The notes under the pieces: generated by a model | Seen by the model: the letters and a program-made list of their open reading frames with translations, nothing else | Database searches by the model: none | Told to the model about the DNA's origin: nothing | NCBI RefSeq assembly: GCF_013019105.1 | Contig: NZ_BLTE01000005.1 | Location: 145,318 to 209,317, forward strand | DNA from: Fundidesulfovibrio magnetotacticus | GTDB taxonomy: Bacteria; Desulfobacterota; Desulfovibrionia; Desulfovibrionales; Desulfovibrionaceae | Length of the DNA: 64,000 bases | Direction of reading: 5' to 3' | Shown here: one piece after another, positions 44,558 through 56,465 of the stretch | How positions within the stretch are numbered: the stretch's first letter is position 1 | Layout: the number at the start of each line of letters is the position of its first letter | Made by a program: the position numbers and the translations under genes

Positions 44558-46351
44558 TCAAGGGACCGGGGGCCTGCCCATGCCCTCGGGCCAGGCGATG
44601 CGCTCGCCCTTGATGCGCCTGGGATAGGGCGTGCAGGGCAGGGGCGCGTTCCAGCACATGTCGGTGTCGAGGGGCGCGAGCACGTCCACCGTGCGATCGC
44701 GGCCGCGTGCCGTCACGGTCTCGTAGGCCGGGCGGGGGAACGCGTCGCGCAGGGCGGCGGGCGCGGAGACGTCGGCGCGGAACGTGGTGGGACAGTTGAG
44801 CCAGGCGAAGGCCAGGGCCGCCGCAAGGGCCGCCGTCGGCAGCCCCGCCGCGAGGATGCCGCCCGTGGACGCCAGGAGCGCCAGGCACGCTGCCAGGAAT
44901 CCGGCCTGGAGCACGTCGATGAAGCGGGGGTCCGGCGCGCCCAGGAACCACCAGACGATGGAGGCGGCCATGCCCAGCGCGCAGAGCGTCTCCAGGCGCA
45001 CGCGCCCGGCCAGGGTCGCCAGGAGGCCCGCCGCCGCGCCCGGTTCCGTCTCCTTGCGCCGAGACGGGGCCGCCAGCGCCAGCGCCGCGCGCAGACCAAG
45101 GACGCCAAGCCCCCACCACACGGCCTGCACGCCCGGCTGGCCCCGGTTGGCGTTCCACCACGCGGGGAGCCAGGCCTCCAGCCCCCTGCCCAGCACCTCC
45201 GGAGGCGTCCTGCCCGGGGCGCGCGCCCAGGAGAGAATCCAGTTCCAGGTGTGGTTCACCAGGTCTGCGCGGTCCACGGCCCAGGGCACGTCCAGGCGCG
45301 CCACGGGCACGGGGTAGAAGAGCCAGCCCGTGGCCAGCACGTTGCGCCCCAGGTAGGCGGCCACGGCGGCCACGGCCGGGAGGAGGCCCCAGGCCAGCAG
45401 CCTGCCCCGGAGCACGCCGCCCTTCCAGGCCGCCAGCAGGAAGGGCGCGCCGAAGAACACCACGGCCGGGGCCATGGAAAGCTTCACCGTGAGGGCCGTC
45501 ACCGAGGCCCACAGGGCCAGCCAGCAGGGCAGTAGGCATCCCGCGCGCCCGAGGTCCGCCAGCCGGGCGGCTGGTGCGCGCAGAAGCTCCAGGGCGGCCA
45601 GCAGGGCCAGCAGCTGCGGGGTTTCGTCGTAGCCCAGCGAGGGCATGGCCTCCAGGCAGCGCCAGGCCACGTAGGGCAGCGCGGCGGCGGCGAAGGCTCG
45701 CGCGCGGACGGGGCTCGCCTGGTCCAGGGCCGTGAAGGCAAGGTGCGCCACGGCCAGCAGCCGGAAGAACGCGGCCGCGCCCCAGGCCGAGTCGCCGGGA
45801 AAGAAGAGCCCGTCGAAGAGCGCGGCGTGCAGGAAGAAGACCGAGTTGAAGCCCAGGCGGTCGTGCAGGTTGGCGATGCCCGTGACCAGGGGGTGCTCGG
45901 CGGCCCAGCGCACGGAATGCAGGTGATAGAGCCCCGTGTCGCCAAGCACCGGGCGGCCCAGTGCGGTCTGGGCCACGGCGTCCGCCAGGGCCAGGGCCAG
46001 GACGCTCAGCAGCCAGGCCCAGGCGCGGCCCGGCCCGCCGCCCGGAAGGAGCCGGGCAGCCCCCGCGCCGCGTCGGGCCGCCAAGAGGAAGACGAACCCC
46101 GCCACGGCCAGTGCGGCAGTGAGCCAGCGCGCGGCCCCTGCCATGGAGCAGACGAAGGATGCCAGGGGCAGAAGCGTCAGCTCGAGGCAGACCCCGGCCA
46201 GCAGGAGGCGCGGGATGTCCCAGCCGCCTGCGCGGTCCGGCTCGGGCACGCCCGCCGCGCCGGGCCCCGGAGGGACCAGGCGCGCCACCAGCCCGCCCAG
46301 CCCTGCCGCCACGGCAAACTGAAGGAGCGTCAGGGCCAGCGCGCCAGCCAT
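44558..46351 (-). CDS. Large polytopic membrane protein, possible glycan-related (LIC_10190-like)
   Basis: A 597-residue membrane protein with 12 or more hydrophobic helices. The segment DTGLYHLHSVRWAAEHPLV and the following IANLHDRLGFNSVFFLHAAL resemble the recurring motif of the LIC_10190-type family of membrane proteins, related in layout to GT-C glycosyltransferases. Here an acidic residue early after the first helices and a long periplasmic segment would be the catalytic area. The C-terminal 100 residues form a soluble domain (TVDVLAPLDTDMCWNAPLPC). The start codon lies three bases after the preceding stop. The GT-C link is inference; the substrate is unknown. Confidence 0.6.
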   Translation of the reverse strand: MAGALALTLLQFAVAAGLGGLVARLVPPGPGAAGVPEPDRAGGWDIPRLLLAGVCLELTLLPLASFVCSMAGAARWLTAALAVAGFVFLLAARRGAGAARLLPGGGPGRAWAWLLSVLALALADAVAQTALGRPVLGDTGLYHLHSVRWAAEHPLVTGIANLHDRLGFNSVFFLHAALFDGLFFPGDSAWGAAAFFRLLAVAHLAFTALDQASPVRARAFAAAALPYVAWRCLEAMPSLGYDETPQLLALLAALELLRAPAARLADLGRAGCLLPCWLALWASVTALTVKLSMAPAVVFFGAPFLLAAWKGGVLRGRLLAWGLLPAVAAVAAYLGRNVLATGWLFYPVPVARLDVPWAVDRADLVNHTWNWILSWARAPGRTPPEVLGRGLEAWLPAWWNANRGQPGVQAVWWGLGVLGLRAALALAAPSRRKETEPGAAAGLLATLAGRVRLETLCALGMAASIVWWFLGAPDPRFIDVLQAGFLAACLALLASTGGILAAGLPTAALAAALAFAWLNCPTTFRADVSAPAALRDAFPRPAYETVTARGRDRTVDVLAPLDTDMCWNAPLPCTPYPRRIKGERIAWPEGMGRPPVP

Positions 46352-46354
46352 GGT

Positions 46355-47740
46355 CTAGCTGCCGTCCCCTGCCCCGTCCGGTCCGCCGCGACGCGCTCCG
46401 GCCAGGGTCTCGCGCAGAGCCCGGACCACCCGGGGCGTCGCGTCCCGGACCAGGGGGGCCAGCAGGTACAGCCCCGTCGCGCCGAAGAGCGCGATGAGCC
46501 ACCAGCCGTACGGCAGGGGGTCGAGCTTGAAGACGAAGGGGGTGAAGAGCGTGCTGTACTCCGGGGCGTACCAGCAAAGCACCTCGAAGGCGTAGTTGTT
46601 GAACCAGCAGATGGACTGCACGGCCCTGTCGCCGAAGACCACGCCGCTCAGGGCCACCCACACGGAAAAGGCCGTGGCCAGGGCGGTCATGGCGGTCCGC
46701 CACGGGGTCGGGTCGGCGGAGCCCCCGCCGGACGCTCCCGGGGCGGCCAGCGCCGTACCCAGGGCCAGCGCCGCCGGAAAGCAGGCAAACAGGAAGAAGC
46801 GCGGCCCCCAGCAGAGCCCGCCGTACCAGGCCCACCACTTGGCGTAGACCAGCGCCTCCCCGGCCACGAAAAGAACCATGGCGGTCCACAGGGGCGCGGG
46901 GTCGAAGCCCCGCACGGGCCTGGGGCGGAAGAAGAGCCCCGGCACGAAGAACAGCAGGCCCTTGCCGAAGGAGAACAGGATGGAGAGGAGCCCCAGCGCG
47001 AAGGGGTAGCTGAAGCCCGGCAGCCCGGAATAGGGCATGAAGGTCTTGATTCCGGCGTTGCCCTCATAGCCCGTGGCCAGGCCGCCGTTGCGCAGCCAGA
47101 CCTCCGCCGCCATGAGCAGCGCCGCCCCGGCCGGGGCCAGCAAGTGCCGCCAGTCGCGCCGCAGCCAGGCGGCATGCAGGGCGCTAAGCCCCAGCCCAGC
47201 CAGCACGGCCGGGGTGTTGGCCGCGCCCAGGACCGCCAGGGCCCACCCGGCCAGGGGGCTGCCCTGGTGGACGAGCACGAGCCCCGCGCAGACCAGCACG
47301 GCGGTGAAGACTTCGCCGAAATAATTGTTCACGAGGTTTGTGAACATGGAGCCGCACAGAAGCAGAAGCACCATGTTCAGGGCGGCCTCCTCGCCCAGGG
47401 GTCGGCACAGGCGGCGGTGCAGAAAGGCCAGCCCCGCCAGGAAGAGGCCCAGGTTGAAGCGGGTGAAGAGCGCCCCGTCCAGGCCCAGGAACCTGTCCAG
47501 CAGCAGGAAGGGGGCGGAGGCCAGGGGCATGAGCGAGGAATAGATCATGCCCGTGGAGCGTCCCTCGTCCAGGAGGGTCAACAGCCAGCGGTAGCGCAGC
47601 AGGCCGTCGGAATCGACCTTGTAGTGGACCAGGGCCAGCGACACGGCGGCCGCCAGGGCCAGGAGGCGTCCCGCAGTCAGGCGCGCCGCCGGGGCGATCC
47701 CGAGGCGATCCGGGGCGTGTTGGCTCGGAAGGAAGGGCAC
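46355..47740 (-). CDS. Polytopic membrane protein, possible GT-C-type glycosyltransferase
   Basis: A 461-residue membrane protein with about ten hydrophobic helices. The early part has VHYKVDSDGLLRYRWLLTLL, where an Asp-rich first periplasmic loop follows helix 1, as in GT-C (ArnT/PMT-like) enzymes, then GALFTRFNLGLFLAG and NYFGEVFTAVLVCAGLVLVH. KWWAWYGGLCWGPRFFL is another motif often seen in GT39-like proteins. The GTG start has no clear ribosome site, so the N-terminus could be slightly shorter. It lies 25 bases after the HlyD-like adaptor and 3 bases before a second membrane protein, so all are likely cotranscribed. Activity is unproven. Confidence 0.6.
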   Translation of the reverse strand: MPFLPSQHAPDRLGIAPAARLTAGRLLALAAAVSLALVHYKVDSDGLLRYRWLLTLLDEGRSTGMIYSSLMPLASAPFLLLDRFLGLDGALFTRFNLGLFLAGLAFLHRRLCRPLGEEAALNMVLLLLCGSMFTNLVNNYFGEVFTAVLVCAGLVLVHQGSPLAGWALAVLGAANTPAVLAGLGLSALHAAWLRRDWRHLLAPAGAALLMAAEVWLRNGGLATGYEGNAGIKTFMPYSGLPGFSYPFALGLLSILFSFGKGLLFFVPGLFFRPRPVRGFDPAPLWTAMVLFVAGEALVYAKWWAWYGGLCWGPRFFLFACFPAALALGTALAAPGASGGGSADPTPWRTAMTALATAFSVWVALSGVVFGDRAVQSICWFNNYAFEVLCWYAPEYSTLFTPFVFKLDPLPYGWWLIALFGATGLYLLAPLVRDATPRVVRALRETLAGARRGGPDGAGDGS

Positions 47741-47765
47741 GAGGTGCGGCGCGGCCGTGTTCCGG

Positions 47766-48809
47766 TCAGTTCCTGGGGGTGTCGGGGACGGTCACTACGA
47801 TGTCGCCGCGCATGCCCACCTTGAGCGTCAGCCCTGGGTTGGGCAGCGAAAGCTGCACCTCGAAGTGGGAGGGCAGCTGGGTCTCCTGCTGCTCGGCCGT
47901 GACGTTGATCTGGGTGATGACGGCCTCGCGCGCCTCGCCGGGCATGGACTCGAAGGTGACCCGGGCCTTGTCGCCCACGCGCAGCTGGGGGATCTTGCTC
48001 TCGTGCACCAGGGCGCGGATGATCAGGGGGTCCAGGGTGCCCAGCTGGAAGAGGCGGGTGAGCTTGTTGAAGACCATGCCGGGCTTCACGTCGGGATTGA
48101 TCCAGAGGATGTGCCCGTGCCCGGGGGAGGAGATGGCCGTGACGTTCTTGATGGACTGGCTGTCCTTGGACTTGAAGCCGTAGCGCATGCGGGCCATGTC
48201 GCGCCGGAATTTGCCGGACTCTTCCTCGAGCTTCAGGGCCTCTTCCAAATACCGCACGCGATAGGTGAGCACGTCAATCTCGCGCACGATCTGGGCCTGC
48301 TCCTGGGGGGCCACGGTGCCCCTGGCCACGCGCTCAACGACGCCCTTGAGCTTGTTGCGCCAGGACTCCAGGTCGGTGAGCGCGCGCTGGAGGTCGGCAC
48401 GGAAGGCCAGTTCGGAGGTGCGGTAGACGCCGCCCTGCTCCGCGATGAGGAAGTCGCGCGGGATGGTGTATTCCATGAGCCATTCGGTGGGCACCACCCT
48501 CTGGCCGATCTGCACAAGCACGCGCAACACGGTGATGGGGCCATCGATGTAGGGCGTGCCCCCCCCCATTTCGTCATCGCGAACCTCTTTGCCGGCGTTC
48601 TTGGCCTCCTGCTTTCGTTTTTCCTTTTCCGCATTGTAGGCGTCGGCCTGCTCCTTGGTGGCATGGGGGGTGTAGACGTCGTACATGTCGGGCGAGGCGG
48701 TCTTGCCCTGGAACGTGATCACGGCCGCCTGCGCCGCAGTCGCGGCGAGGGCCAGGAACGCGGCCGCCAGGGCCAGGTGCGGCAAAGATTCGCGGAAGGG
48801 TCGGGGCAT
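47766..48809 (-). CDS. HlyD-like periplasmic adaptor protein
   Basis: A 347-residue exported protein with a signal peptide at about 1-28 (LALAAAFLALAATAAQAA). It has the layout of a membrane-fusion/adaptor protein: a lipoyl-like half near residues 85-125 (ITVLRVLVQIGQRVVPTEWL), a long alpha-helical hairpin at about 135-215 (heavily charged, LTDLESWRNKLKGVVE...), and a beta-barrel at about 230-340 (ISSPGHGHILWINPDVKPGM; VGDKARVTFESMPGEAREAV). Such proteins bridge an inner-membrane pump to an outer-membrane channel. No pump or TolC gene is adjacent; the following genes encode large membrane proteins instead. The insertion KEQADAYNAEKEKRKQEAKN is unusually charged. Confidence 0.75.
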   Translation of the reverse strand: MPRPFRESLPHLALAAAFLALAATAAQAAVITFQGKTASPDMYDVYTPHATKEQADAYNAEKEKRKQEAKNAGKEVRDDEMGGGTPYIDGPITVLRVLVQIGQRVVPTEWLMEYTIPRDFLIAEQGGVYRTSELAFRADLQRALTDLESWRNKLKGVVERVARGTVAPQEQAQIVREIDVLTYRVRYLEEALKLEEESGKFRRDMARMRYGFKSKDSQSIKNVTAISSPGHGHILWINPDVKPGMVFNKLTRLFQLGTLDPLIIRALVHESKIPQLRVGDKARVTFESMPGEAREAVITQINVTAEQQETQLPSHFEVQLSLPNPGLTLKVGMRGDIVVTVPDTPRN

Positions 48810-48955
48810 GGGGTCTCCGGCTGTCGCGCGGCGGGGGCCGGCGCGGCGGATTGGATTTCCGGCGGCCGGTCCGGCACTCCGTCGGGGAGGCCCGGCCCAC
48901 GGCGCAACCTGTTACGTTAGTCCAACGGGATGTCGTTGTCCAGAAGGCCCCGGTT

Positions 48956-51098
<2,143 letters not shown>

Positions 51099-51109
<11 letters not shown>

Positions 51110-52898
51110 GGTCTTCTCCGTCGGTGGCGTCCAGAGGCAGGAGCAGGTCGATGACCACGCGCCGGGCGGGTTCCTCCGCGCGCACGCGCAGGGCCCCGTC
51201 CATGGCGTTCATTGCGTTGGCGCACCAATGGGGGGAGCGCATGCCGTCGGGCGCCTGGCGGTCCATGACCAGGAGCGCCCCTGGGTCCCGCAGGTTCTCC
51301 AGGTCCAGGCGCAGCCGGGCGAAGCGGCCACCGCCTGGCCCCACCTCCACGCCGCCCGAGGCGAGGATCCGGGCGCGGCCAGCCTCGGAAGCACCACTCG
51401 CGGCCAGAACGAGCAGGGTTTCGACCACCAGGCGCAGGCCCTGGGGGTTGCCGCGCGAGGGAGGAACGCTGTCCAGAGAGGGGTCGGTCGAGAAGTCCAG
51501 GTTTCCGTCCAGCTCCGCTGTCAGTCCGGCCGCCGCGTCGAGCAGGGCCTGGGCCGGGTCCAGGGGCTCCACCCGGCGCGAGGCCAGGGCCATGGCGTCG
51601 TAGGCCATCAGGATGGCCTCCACCCGGGCGAAAAGCTCGCCCAGGCGCGAAGCGCCCTGGTCGCCCTCCTCCAGGGCCTGACGGGCGCGCTCCAAGCCCA
51701 TGCCCAGGTAGGCTCCCAGATCGGCGCGACGCCCCGCGTCCGACGGGTCCGCCTCCAGTTCGCGGACGGCGCGGGCGAGGTTCTCCCAGGACACGCCCCG
51801 GGCTCCCCGGCGCTGGGTCTCCAGGAGTCCTGGCAGGGGGGCCAGGGCGTTGCGCAGTTCGTGGAGCACCCCCGCCGCCGCCTCGGCCATGCCCAGCCGG
51901 AAGGCCTGGTGGGCAAGTTCCCGGTGCAGGGCCTGGATTTCCGCGAGCATGGCGTCGAACTCACGGCTCAGCAGTCCGATCTCGTCGGCACGTGTGGAGC
52001 CGGTTCGCGCGCCGAGGTCCCGCTCCTGTCGCACACGGCGCACGTGGCGGGTGAAGCGCTCCAGAGGCGAGCCGATCTGGGCGTCCAGGACCGCAAGGAG
52101 AACCAGCAGCAGAAGCGCCCCGGCCAGGATGCCCGAGGCGGCCCCCATGCGCGCCGCGGCCCGGCCGCGCTCGCCCAGGGTCTCGGGCAGGCTCGCCCGC
52201 GCCAGCAGCCCGGGGCCGGTCCCGGCAGGCGCGGACAGCAGGGCGTAGGCGTGCACGTAGCCGTCCCTGGCGCTCATCCACGATCGGGCGCCGCCGGCCA
52301 GGGCTGCCAGGGCCTCGCGCTCCGGGGGGGCAGCCCGGTCGGGCTCGGCCGGATACAGGGTCAAGGATGCCGGGGCGACCGACGCCGCGCGGTCGCCGCC
52401 ATCCAGGGCCTGGGCCAGGAGAACCCGCCCCCCCGGCCCGCCGCGAAATGCCGCAAGCAGAGGACGGCCGTCGGCCCACAAAAAGCCCGACGCGACGGAC
52501 CCCGCGGCGGGTGTCTCCAGGAGCGCGGCAAGGTCCTTCGGAGTGGCCGGGGCCTGGACCTCGCCTGCGGCCGGGATGCCGCGCACCGTGCCCGGAGCGC
52601 CCGGGCGGCGCCAGGCAGCGTAGCGGGGGGCGTCGGCCGCCAGGGCCTGGGCCATGCCCTGAACGAAGGCCGCATCCAGCGAGCCCGCGGCCTCCAGGGC
52701 GGCCAGCCCGGCGCAGGCCGAGGAGAGCCTGAGCGCCTCGCGCTCCAGGGATTCCACGGCGCGCCCGAGGTTCTCCTGGGCGCGCTCGTTCTCCAACTCG
52801 CCGAAGCGCGGATAGACCAGCGCGTCGAACACCGTGCCGTAGACCGCCACGTAGCAGACCAGCACCACCAGAAGCACCAGGACGATGCGCACGCGCAC
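51099..52898 (-). CDS. CHASE4-like membrane sensor with HAMP and degenerate kinase core
   Basis: A 599-residue inner-membrane sensor. TM1 is at about 4-20. The periplasmic domain (about 25-245) starts with a CHASE4-like signature (DALVYPRFGELENERAQENL). TM2 is near 252-272, and HAMP at about 272-325. A dimerisation helix has an H-box-like AAGVLHELRNALAPLPG with H346. The C-terminal third stands where the ATPase domain should be, but I see no N-box asparagine pattern, no DxGxG and no GTGLGL; only LLVMDRQAPDGMRSP-like remnants. It may sense a signal and act through the overlapping hybrid kinase. It begins 21 bases after the tad TPR gene. Confidence 0.8.
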
Positions 52899-52919
52899 GG
52901 CGTTGTCCTCCCGCCGCGC

Positions 52920-54518
52920 CTACTTGCCCACCACCACGGCCAGGCCCTGGGGGATGGACTCGGCGGCGGGACGGCCCTGGGGCCTGGGCACGCCCTGCTT
53001 GTAGCGCACGCGCACCCACACGCCGTCGGCGCGCTCCTCGGCCGTGACGCGCTCCAAAAGCCCCCCCGCGCCGTAGTTGACCACCTGGCCCTGGAACCCC
53101 CAGGCCCCCGGGAGAATCAGGGTCAGGCCGTCGGCCGCGGCCTCCAGGCGCGCCTGGGCCGGGTCCACGGGGCCTCCGGCGGCCACCATGAGGCGGATCT
53201 CTCCGCCGGATTCCAGGCCCGTGACGTTGGTCACCACGCGCTTCGCGGGCTGGCCCGGGGCCTCGCCCGATGCGCCGGGCTGGACGCCGGGTGCTGCCGG
53301 GGGGACCGGGCCGGGCTGCACCTGCTCGATCTGGGGGCGCACGGCCAGGGACGGCAGCTGCCCCGGCTGGGGCTGGACGGCCTGAGGCTGGCCCTGCGCG
53401 GGCATCATGGGGACCACCTGGACCTGCCCAGGGACCTGGGCCGGGGCCTGTGCGGGCGGCTGGGCCCCCACGACCATGCCCGGGGGCAGCCCGGCGAACG
53501 GGGCCTCCTGGCCAGACCGCGCGGCGCGCACCCCCGGCGAGGCCTGTGACGCCCCGGCCTGGAGCGCCGCCTGGGGCTGGGGCGGGCCGGGGCGCGCGGC
53601 CAGCTCGTCGTTCAAGGCGCTCTCCTGAAGCGAGGGACGCGCGCCCTGTGGCTCCGGGCGCTGTGGCACGGGCTTGCCCATGCGTTGAAGATTCTCGGCG
53701 GCGGGCTTGTAAAGCCCGGAGGAAAGGGCCAGGGCCTTCTCGAAGCTCTCCTGGGCCTTCTGGGGCTGGCCTGCGTCCAGGAAGCAGCAGCCCAGGTTGT
53801 TGTGGGCTGCCGCGTCGCCCTCGGCCAGCCTGAACTGCTCGTAGGCCTCCGGGAAGCGGCCCAGGCGGCAGAGGGCCAGGGCCAGGTTGTTGCGGTGGCG
53901 GGGCAGGGGGTCCAGCGTCGCGGCCTGGCGCAGGGCCTCCTCGGCCTGGGCGTGGCGGCCCAGCATGTAGAGGGCCAGCCCCTTGTTGTTGAGGATGGAC
54001 GCCTCGGGGCCGGCCAGCTCCAGGGCCTTGTCCAGCTCCGGCAAAGCCTCCTCCGCCCGCCCCTGGCGGTTGAGCGAAACGCCCAGGAGCGAACGGGCCA
54101 GCACCGAATCATCCCGCAGGGACAGGGAGCGGCGCAGATCCTTCTCGGCCAGGTCGTACCTTCCCAGGCGCAGGGCGGCGTAACCCGCCAGGAGCGCGAT
54201 CTCGGAGGACTTGGGGTCGGCCTTGGCGGCCGCGTCCAGGGCCTGGAGGGCCTGCTCCCACTGCCCCATGGCCGAAAGCGCCCGGCCGGCCTTGAGCCCG
54301 GCCCGGCCCGGGGGCAGGCCCGCGCGCCCGGCCTGGAGGTAGAACTGGGCCGCCGCGTCGGGGCGGCCGTCGCGCAGGGCCTGGTCGCCCTGCTGCTCCA
54401 GGCCCTCTGGGCTTCCCGGGGCGTCCGGGCGCGAGGCCTTGCCCGGGAAGGTGCACCCGCCGGCCAGGACGGCCAGCAGGAGGACGGCGGACAGGGCCAC
54501 GGAAAGACGCACGGACAT
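52920..54518 (-). CDS. tadD: Tad-locus TPR lipoprotein with C-terminal AMIN-like domain
   Basis: A 532-residue lipoprotein. The signal peptide ends in LAGGC (C22). Residues about 40-300 are TPR units of the TadD type (EGLEQQGDQALRDGRPDAAA; AQPKKAQESFEKALALSSG-like), which act as an outer-membrane pilotin/assembly scaffold. A Pro/Gln-rich linker covers about 310-420. The last 110 residues look like an AMIN domain (RLMVAAGGPV... LTLILPGAWG... VRYKQG), known from the secretin PilQ and amidases, where it binds peptidoglycan. TadD proteins usually end with the TPRs, so the extension is unusual. AGGAGG supports the ATG. It follows tadC by 17 bases. Confidence 0.8.
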   Translation of the reverse strand: MSVRLSVALSAVLLLAVLAGGCTFPGKASRPDAPGSPEGLEQQGDQALRDGRPDAAAQFYLQAGRAGLPPGRAGLKAGRALSAMGQWEQALQALDAAAKADPKSSEIALLAGYAALRLGRYDLAEKDLRRSLSLRDDSVLARSLLGVSLNRQGRAEEALPELDKALELAGPEASILNNKGLALYMLGRHAQAEEALRQAATLDPLPRHRNNLALALCRLGRFPEAYEQFRLAEGDAAAHNNLGCCFLDAGQPQKAQESFEKALALSSGLYKPAAENLQRMGKPVPQRPEPQGARPSLQESALNDELAARPGPPQPQAALQAGASQASPGVRAARSGQEAPFAGLPPGMVVGAQPPAQAPAQVPGQVQVVPMMPAQGQPQAVQPQPGQLPSLAVRPQIEQVQPGPVPPAAPGVQPGASGEAPGQPAKRVVTNVTGLESGGEIRLMVAAGGPVDPAQARLEAAADGLTLILPGAWGFQGQVVNYGAGGLLERVTAEERADGVWVRVRYKQGVPRPQGRPAAESIPQGLAVVVGK

Positions 54519-54535
54519 GGAACCTCCTGGCGGGC

Positions 54536-55489
54536 TCAGCGCAGCGAGCCGCCCATGACGGTCATCAGGCGGATGACGCCCGGACCCACGATGACGATGA
54601 ACAGCGGGGGCAAAATGAAGAAGATGAGCGGCAGCAGGAGCTTCACCGGCAGCTTGGCCGCCTTCTCCTCGGCCAGCTGGAAGCGCTTGGTGCGCATGGC
54701 GTCGGCGTAGACGCGCAGGGTCTGGGCGATGGACGTGCCGAACAGATCGGACTGGATGAGCAGGGCCGTGAGGCTGTTCACGTCGTCGATGCCGATGCGC
54801 CAGGCAAGGTTTTTCAGGGCGTCGCGGCGCGACTTGCCCGCGCGCAACTCCAGGTTGAGCTGCCGGAACTCCTCGCTCATTTCGGGGTAGCCCGCGCGCA
54901 GTTCGGAGCTCACGCGGAACACCGCCTGGTCCAGGCCCATGCCCGCCTCCACGCAGACCACCAGAAGGTCCAGGGCGTCGGGCAGGGCGTTGCGGATGGC
55001 CTTGCGGCGCTTTGCGCCCGCCATGCGCAGCCAAAGTGTGGGCAGGTAGAGCCCCAGGCCCGGCAGCATGAGATAGGCCAGGGCCTTGATCTGGGCGAGA
55101 GCCTCGGCCAGGACGGTGGCGTGGACCAGGGCCGCCATGCCCAGGCCGCCCAGGGCCAGGCCCATCTTGAAACCCCAGAACACCGTGAAGGCCGAGGCTT
55201 TGCGGAAGCCCGCGCGGATGAGTTCCACGCGCACCTCGGAGATCTCCTCGGGCTTCTTGGGCGCAAAGAGCTGCCCCACGCGGCCCACGGCGTCCAGAAG
55301 CCCGCGCGCGAGGCCCGGCCCCGCCTGCTGGCCGCTCCCCGGCTTCTTCTCGTCCAGGCCGTAGCGGCCCTCGGTGCGGGCCAGCAGACGCTTGCGGCGC
55401 TCCCTGCGATCGGCCGCCAGAAACCACAGCCACACCCCGGCCAGGGCGGCCAGGGCGGCCAGGCTCGCGGCGAAGAGGTCGGTTTCCAC
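54536..55489 (-). CDS. tadC: Tad pilus inner-membrane platform protein TadC
   Basis: A 317-residue inner-membrane protein of the GspF/T2SSF family. One hydrophobic segment is near the N-terminus (about 7-25), a pair at about 110-155, and a pair at the C-terminus (LLLPLIFFILPPLFIVIVGP). The cytoplasmic domain has DLLVVCVEAGMGLDQAVFRV, followed by AGKSRRDALKNLAWRIGID and SLTALLIQSDLFGTSIAQTL, the standard TadC signature. Together with TadB it forms the platform on which the CpaF ATPase acts. GTG start three bases after the tadB stop. Confidence 0.93.
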   Translation of the reverse strand: METDLFAASLAALAALAGVWLWFLAADRRERRKRLLARTEGRYGLDEKKPGSGQQAGPGLARGLLDAVGRVGQLFAPKKPEEISEVRVELIRAGFRKASAFTVFWGFKMGLALGGLGMAALVHATVLAEALAQIKALAYLMLPGLGLYLPTLWLRMAGAKRRKAIRNALPDALDLLVVCVEAGMGLDQAVFRVSSELRAGYPEMSEEFRQLNLELRAGKSRRDALKNLAWRIGIDDVNSLTALLIQSDLFGTSIAQTLRVYADAMRTKRFQLAEEKAAKLPVKLLLPLIFFILPPLFIVIVGPGVIRLMTVMGGSLR

Positions 55490-55492
55490 GGC

Positions 55493-56461
55493 CTAGACCT
55501 TGATCTTGATCATCTGGGTGATGCTGAACACGCCCAGGGCCATCTGGAAGATGGCCCCGTAGAGCAGCGTGCGCCCCAGGCCCGGCTCCAGAAGCGCCCC
55601 CATGTAGCCCGGGTTGATCAAGTTGATCACCAGGGCGATGCCCGGGGGCATGCAGCAGAGGATCCAGGCCGCGAAGCGGCCCTCGGCCGAGAGCACGTTC
55701 ACCCGGCCGCGCAGCTTGAAGCGCTCGCGGATGAGCCGGGAGATGTTCTCCACGATCTCGGCCAGGTTGCCGCCCGTCTCGCTCTGGATCTTGACGGAGA
55801 CCACGAAGAACATCAGGTCCGGGCTGTTCACGCGCTGGGAGAGGTTGTCCAGGGATTCCTGGACGCTGCCGCCGAAGTTGATCTCCTCCAGGGTCTTGCC
55901 GAACTCTTCTCCGATAGGGTCCTCGAACTCTTGCTGGACCATGGTCAGGCCCGTGGGGAAAGTGTGTCCGGCCTTGAGCGCACGAGAGACCAGATCCAGG
56001 GCGTCGGGGAGCTGCTCCTCGAAGCGGGCGTTGCGCGCGTTGATGCGCCGGTTGATCCACCACGTGGGCAGCCAGCCCAGAGCGACGCCGAAGAGCGCGG
56101 GCACGAGCACCCCCTCGAAAAGCAGCCCGCCCAGGGCCGCGCCCAGCACGGCGATGGTCAGCGAGAGGAGCACGAACACGGAGAGCGGCGCGTTCACCCG
56201 GGCCTGGGCCAGCTTGCGGGCCATGCGCCCGGTCCAGCCCAGGCGGGCCAGGCCCTGGTCCAGCCATTCCACCTCGCTCAGGCGCTGCTTCTTGACGAGG
56301 ATGGCCGGGGCCTCCACGTCGGGGCGCTCCTCCAGGGCCTCCAGGCGCTTGAGGGTGCGTTCCCGACGCTGGGCGCTGTCGCGCCCGAAGAGCACCAGCA
56401 CCAGCACCCCCAGGTAGACGCAGGCCACCGCGACGGCCAGTGTGACGGGCAGCGGCGGCAC
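55493..56461 (-). CDS. tadB: Tad pilus inner-membrane platform protein TadB
   Basis: A 322-residue paralogue of TadC (T2SSF domain). TM helix 1 is at about 5-24, a pair at about 100-140 and a C-terminal pair at about 265-310. The core motif reads LPDALDLVSRALKAGHTFPT and then GKTLEEINFGGSVQESLDNL, FFVVSVKIQSETGGNLAEIV and RVNVLSAEGRFAAWIL, all typical of TadB. It uses a GTG start four bases after the cpaF stop. The pair TadB/TadC is the usual heterodimeric platform of Flp pili. Confidence 0.93.
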   Translation of the reverse strand: MPPLPVTLAVAVACVYLGVLVLVLFGRDSAQRRERTLKRLEALEERPDVEAPAILVKKQRLSEVEWLDQGLARLGWTGRMARKLAQARVNAPLSVFVLLSLTIAVLGAALGGLLFEGVLVPALFGVALGWLPTWWINRRINARNARFEEQLPDALDLVSRALKAGHTFPTGLTMVQQEFEDPIGEEFGKTLEEINFGGSVQESLDNLSQRVNSPDLMFFVVSVKIQSETGGNLAEIVENISRLIRERFKLRGRVNVLSAEGRFAAWILCCMPPGIALVINLINPGYMGALLEPGLGRTLLYGAIFQMALGVFSITQMIKIKV

Positions 56462-56465
56462 GGGC

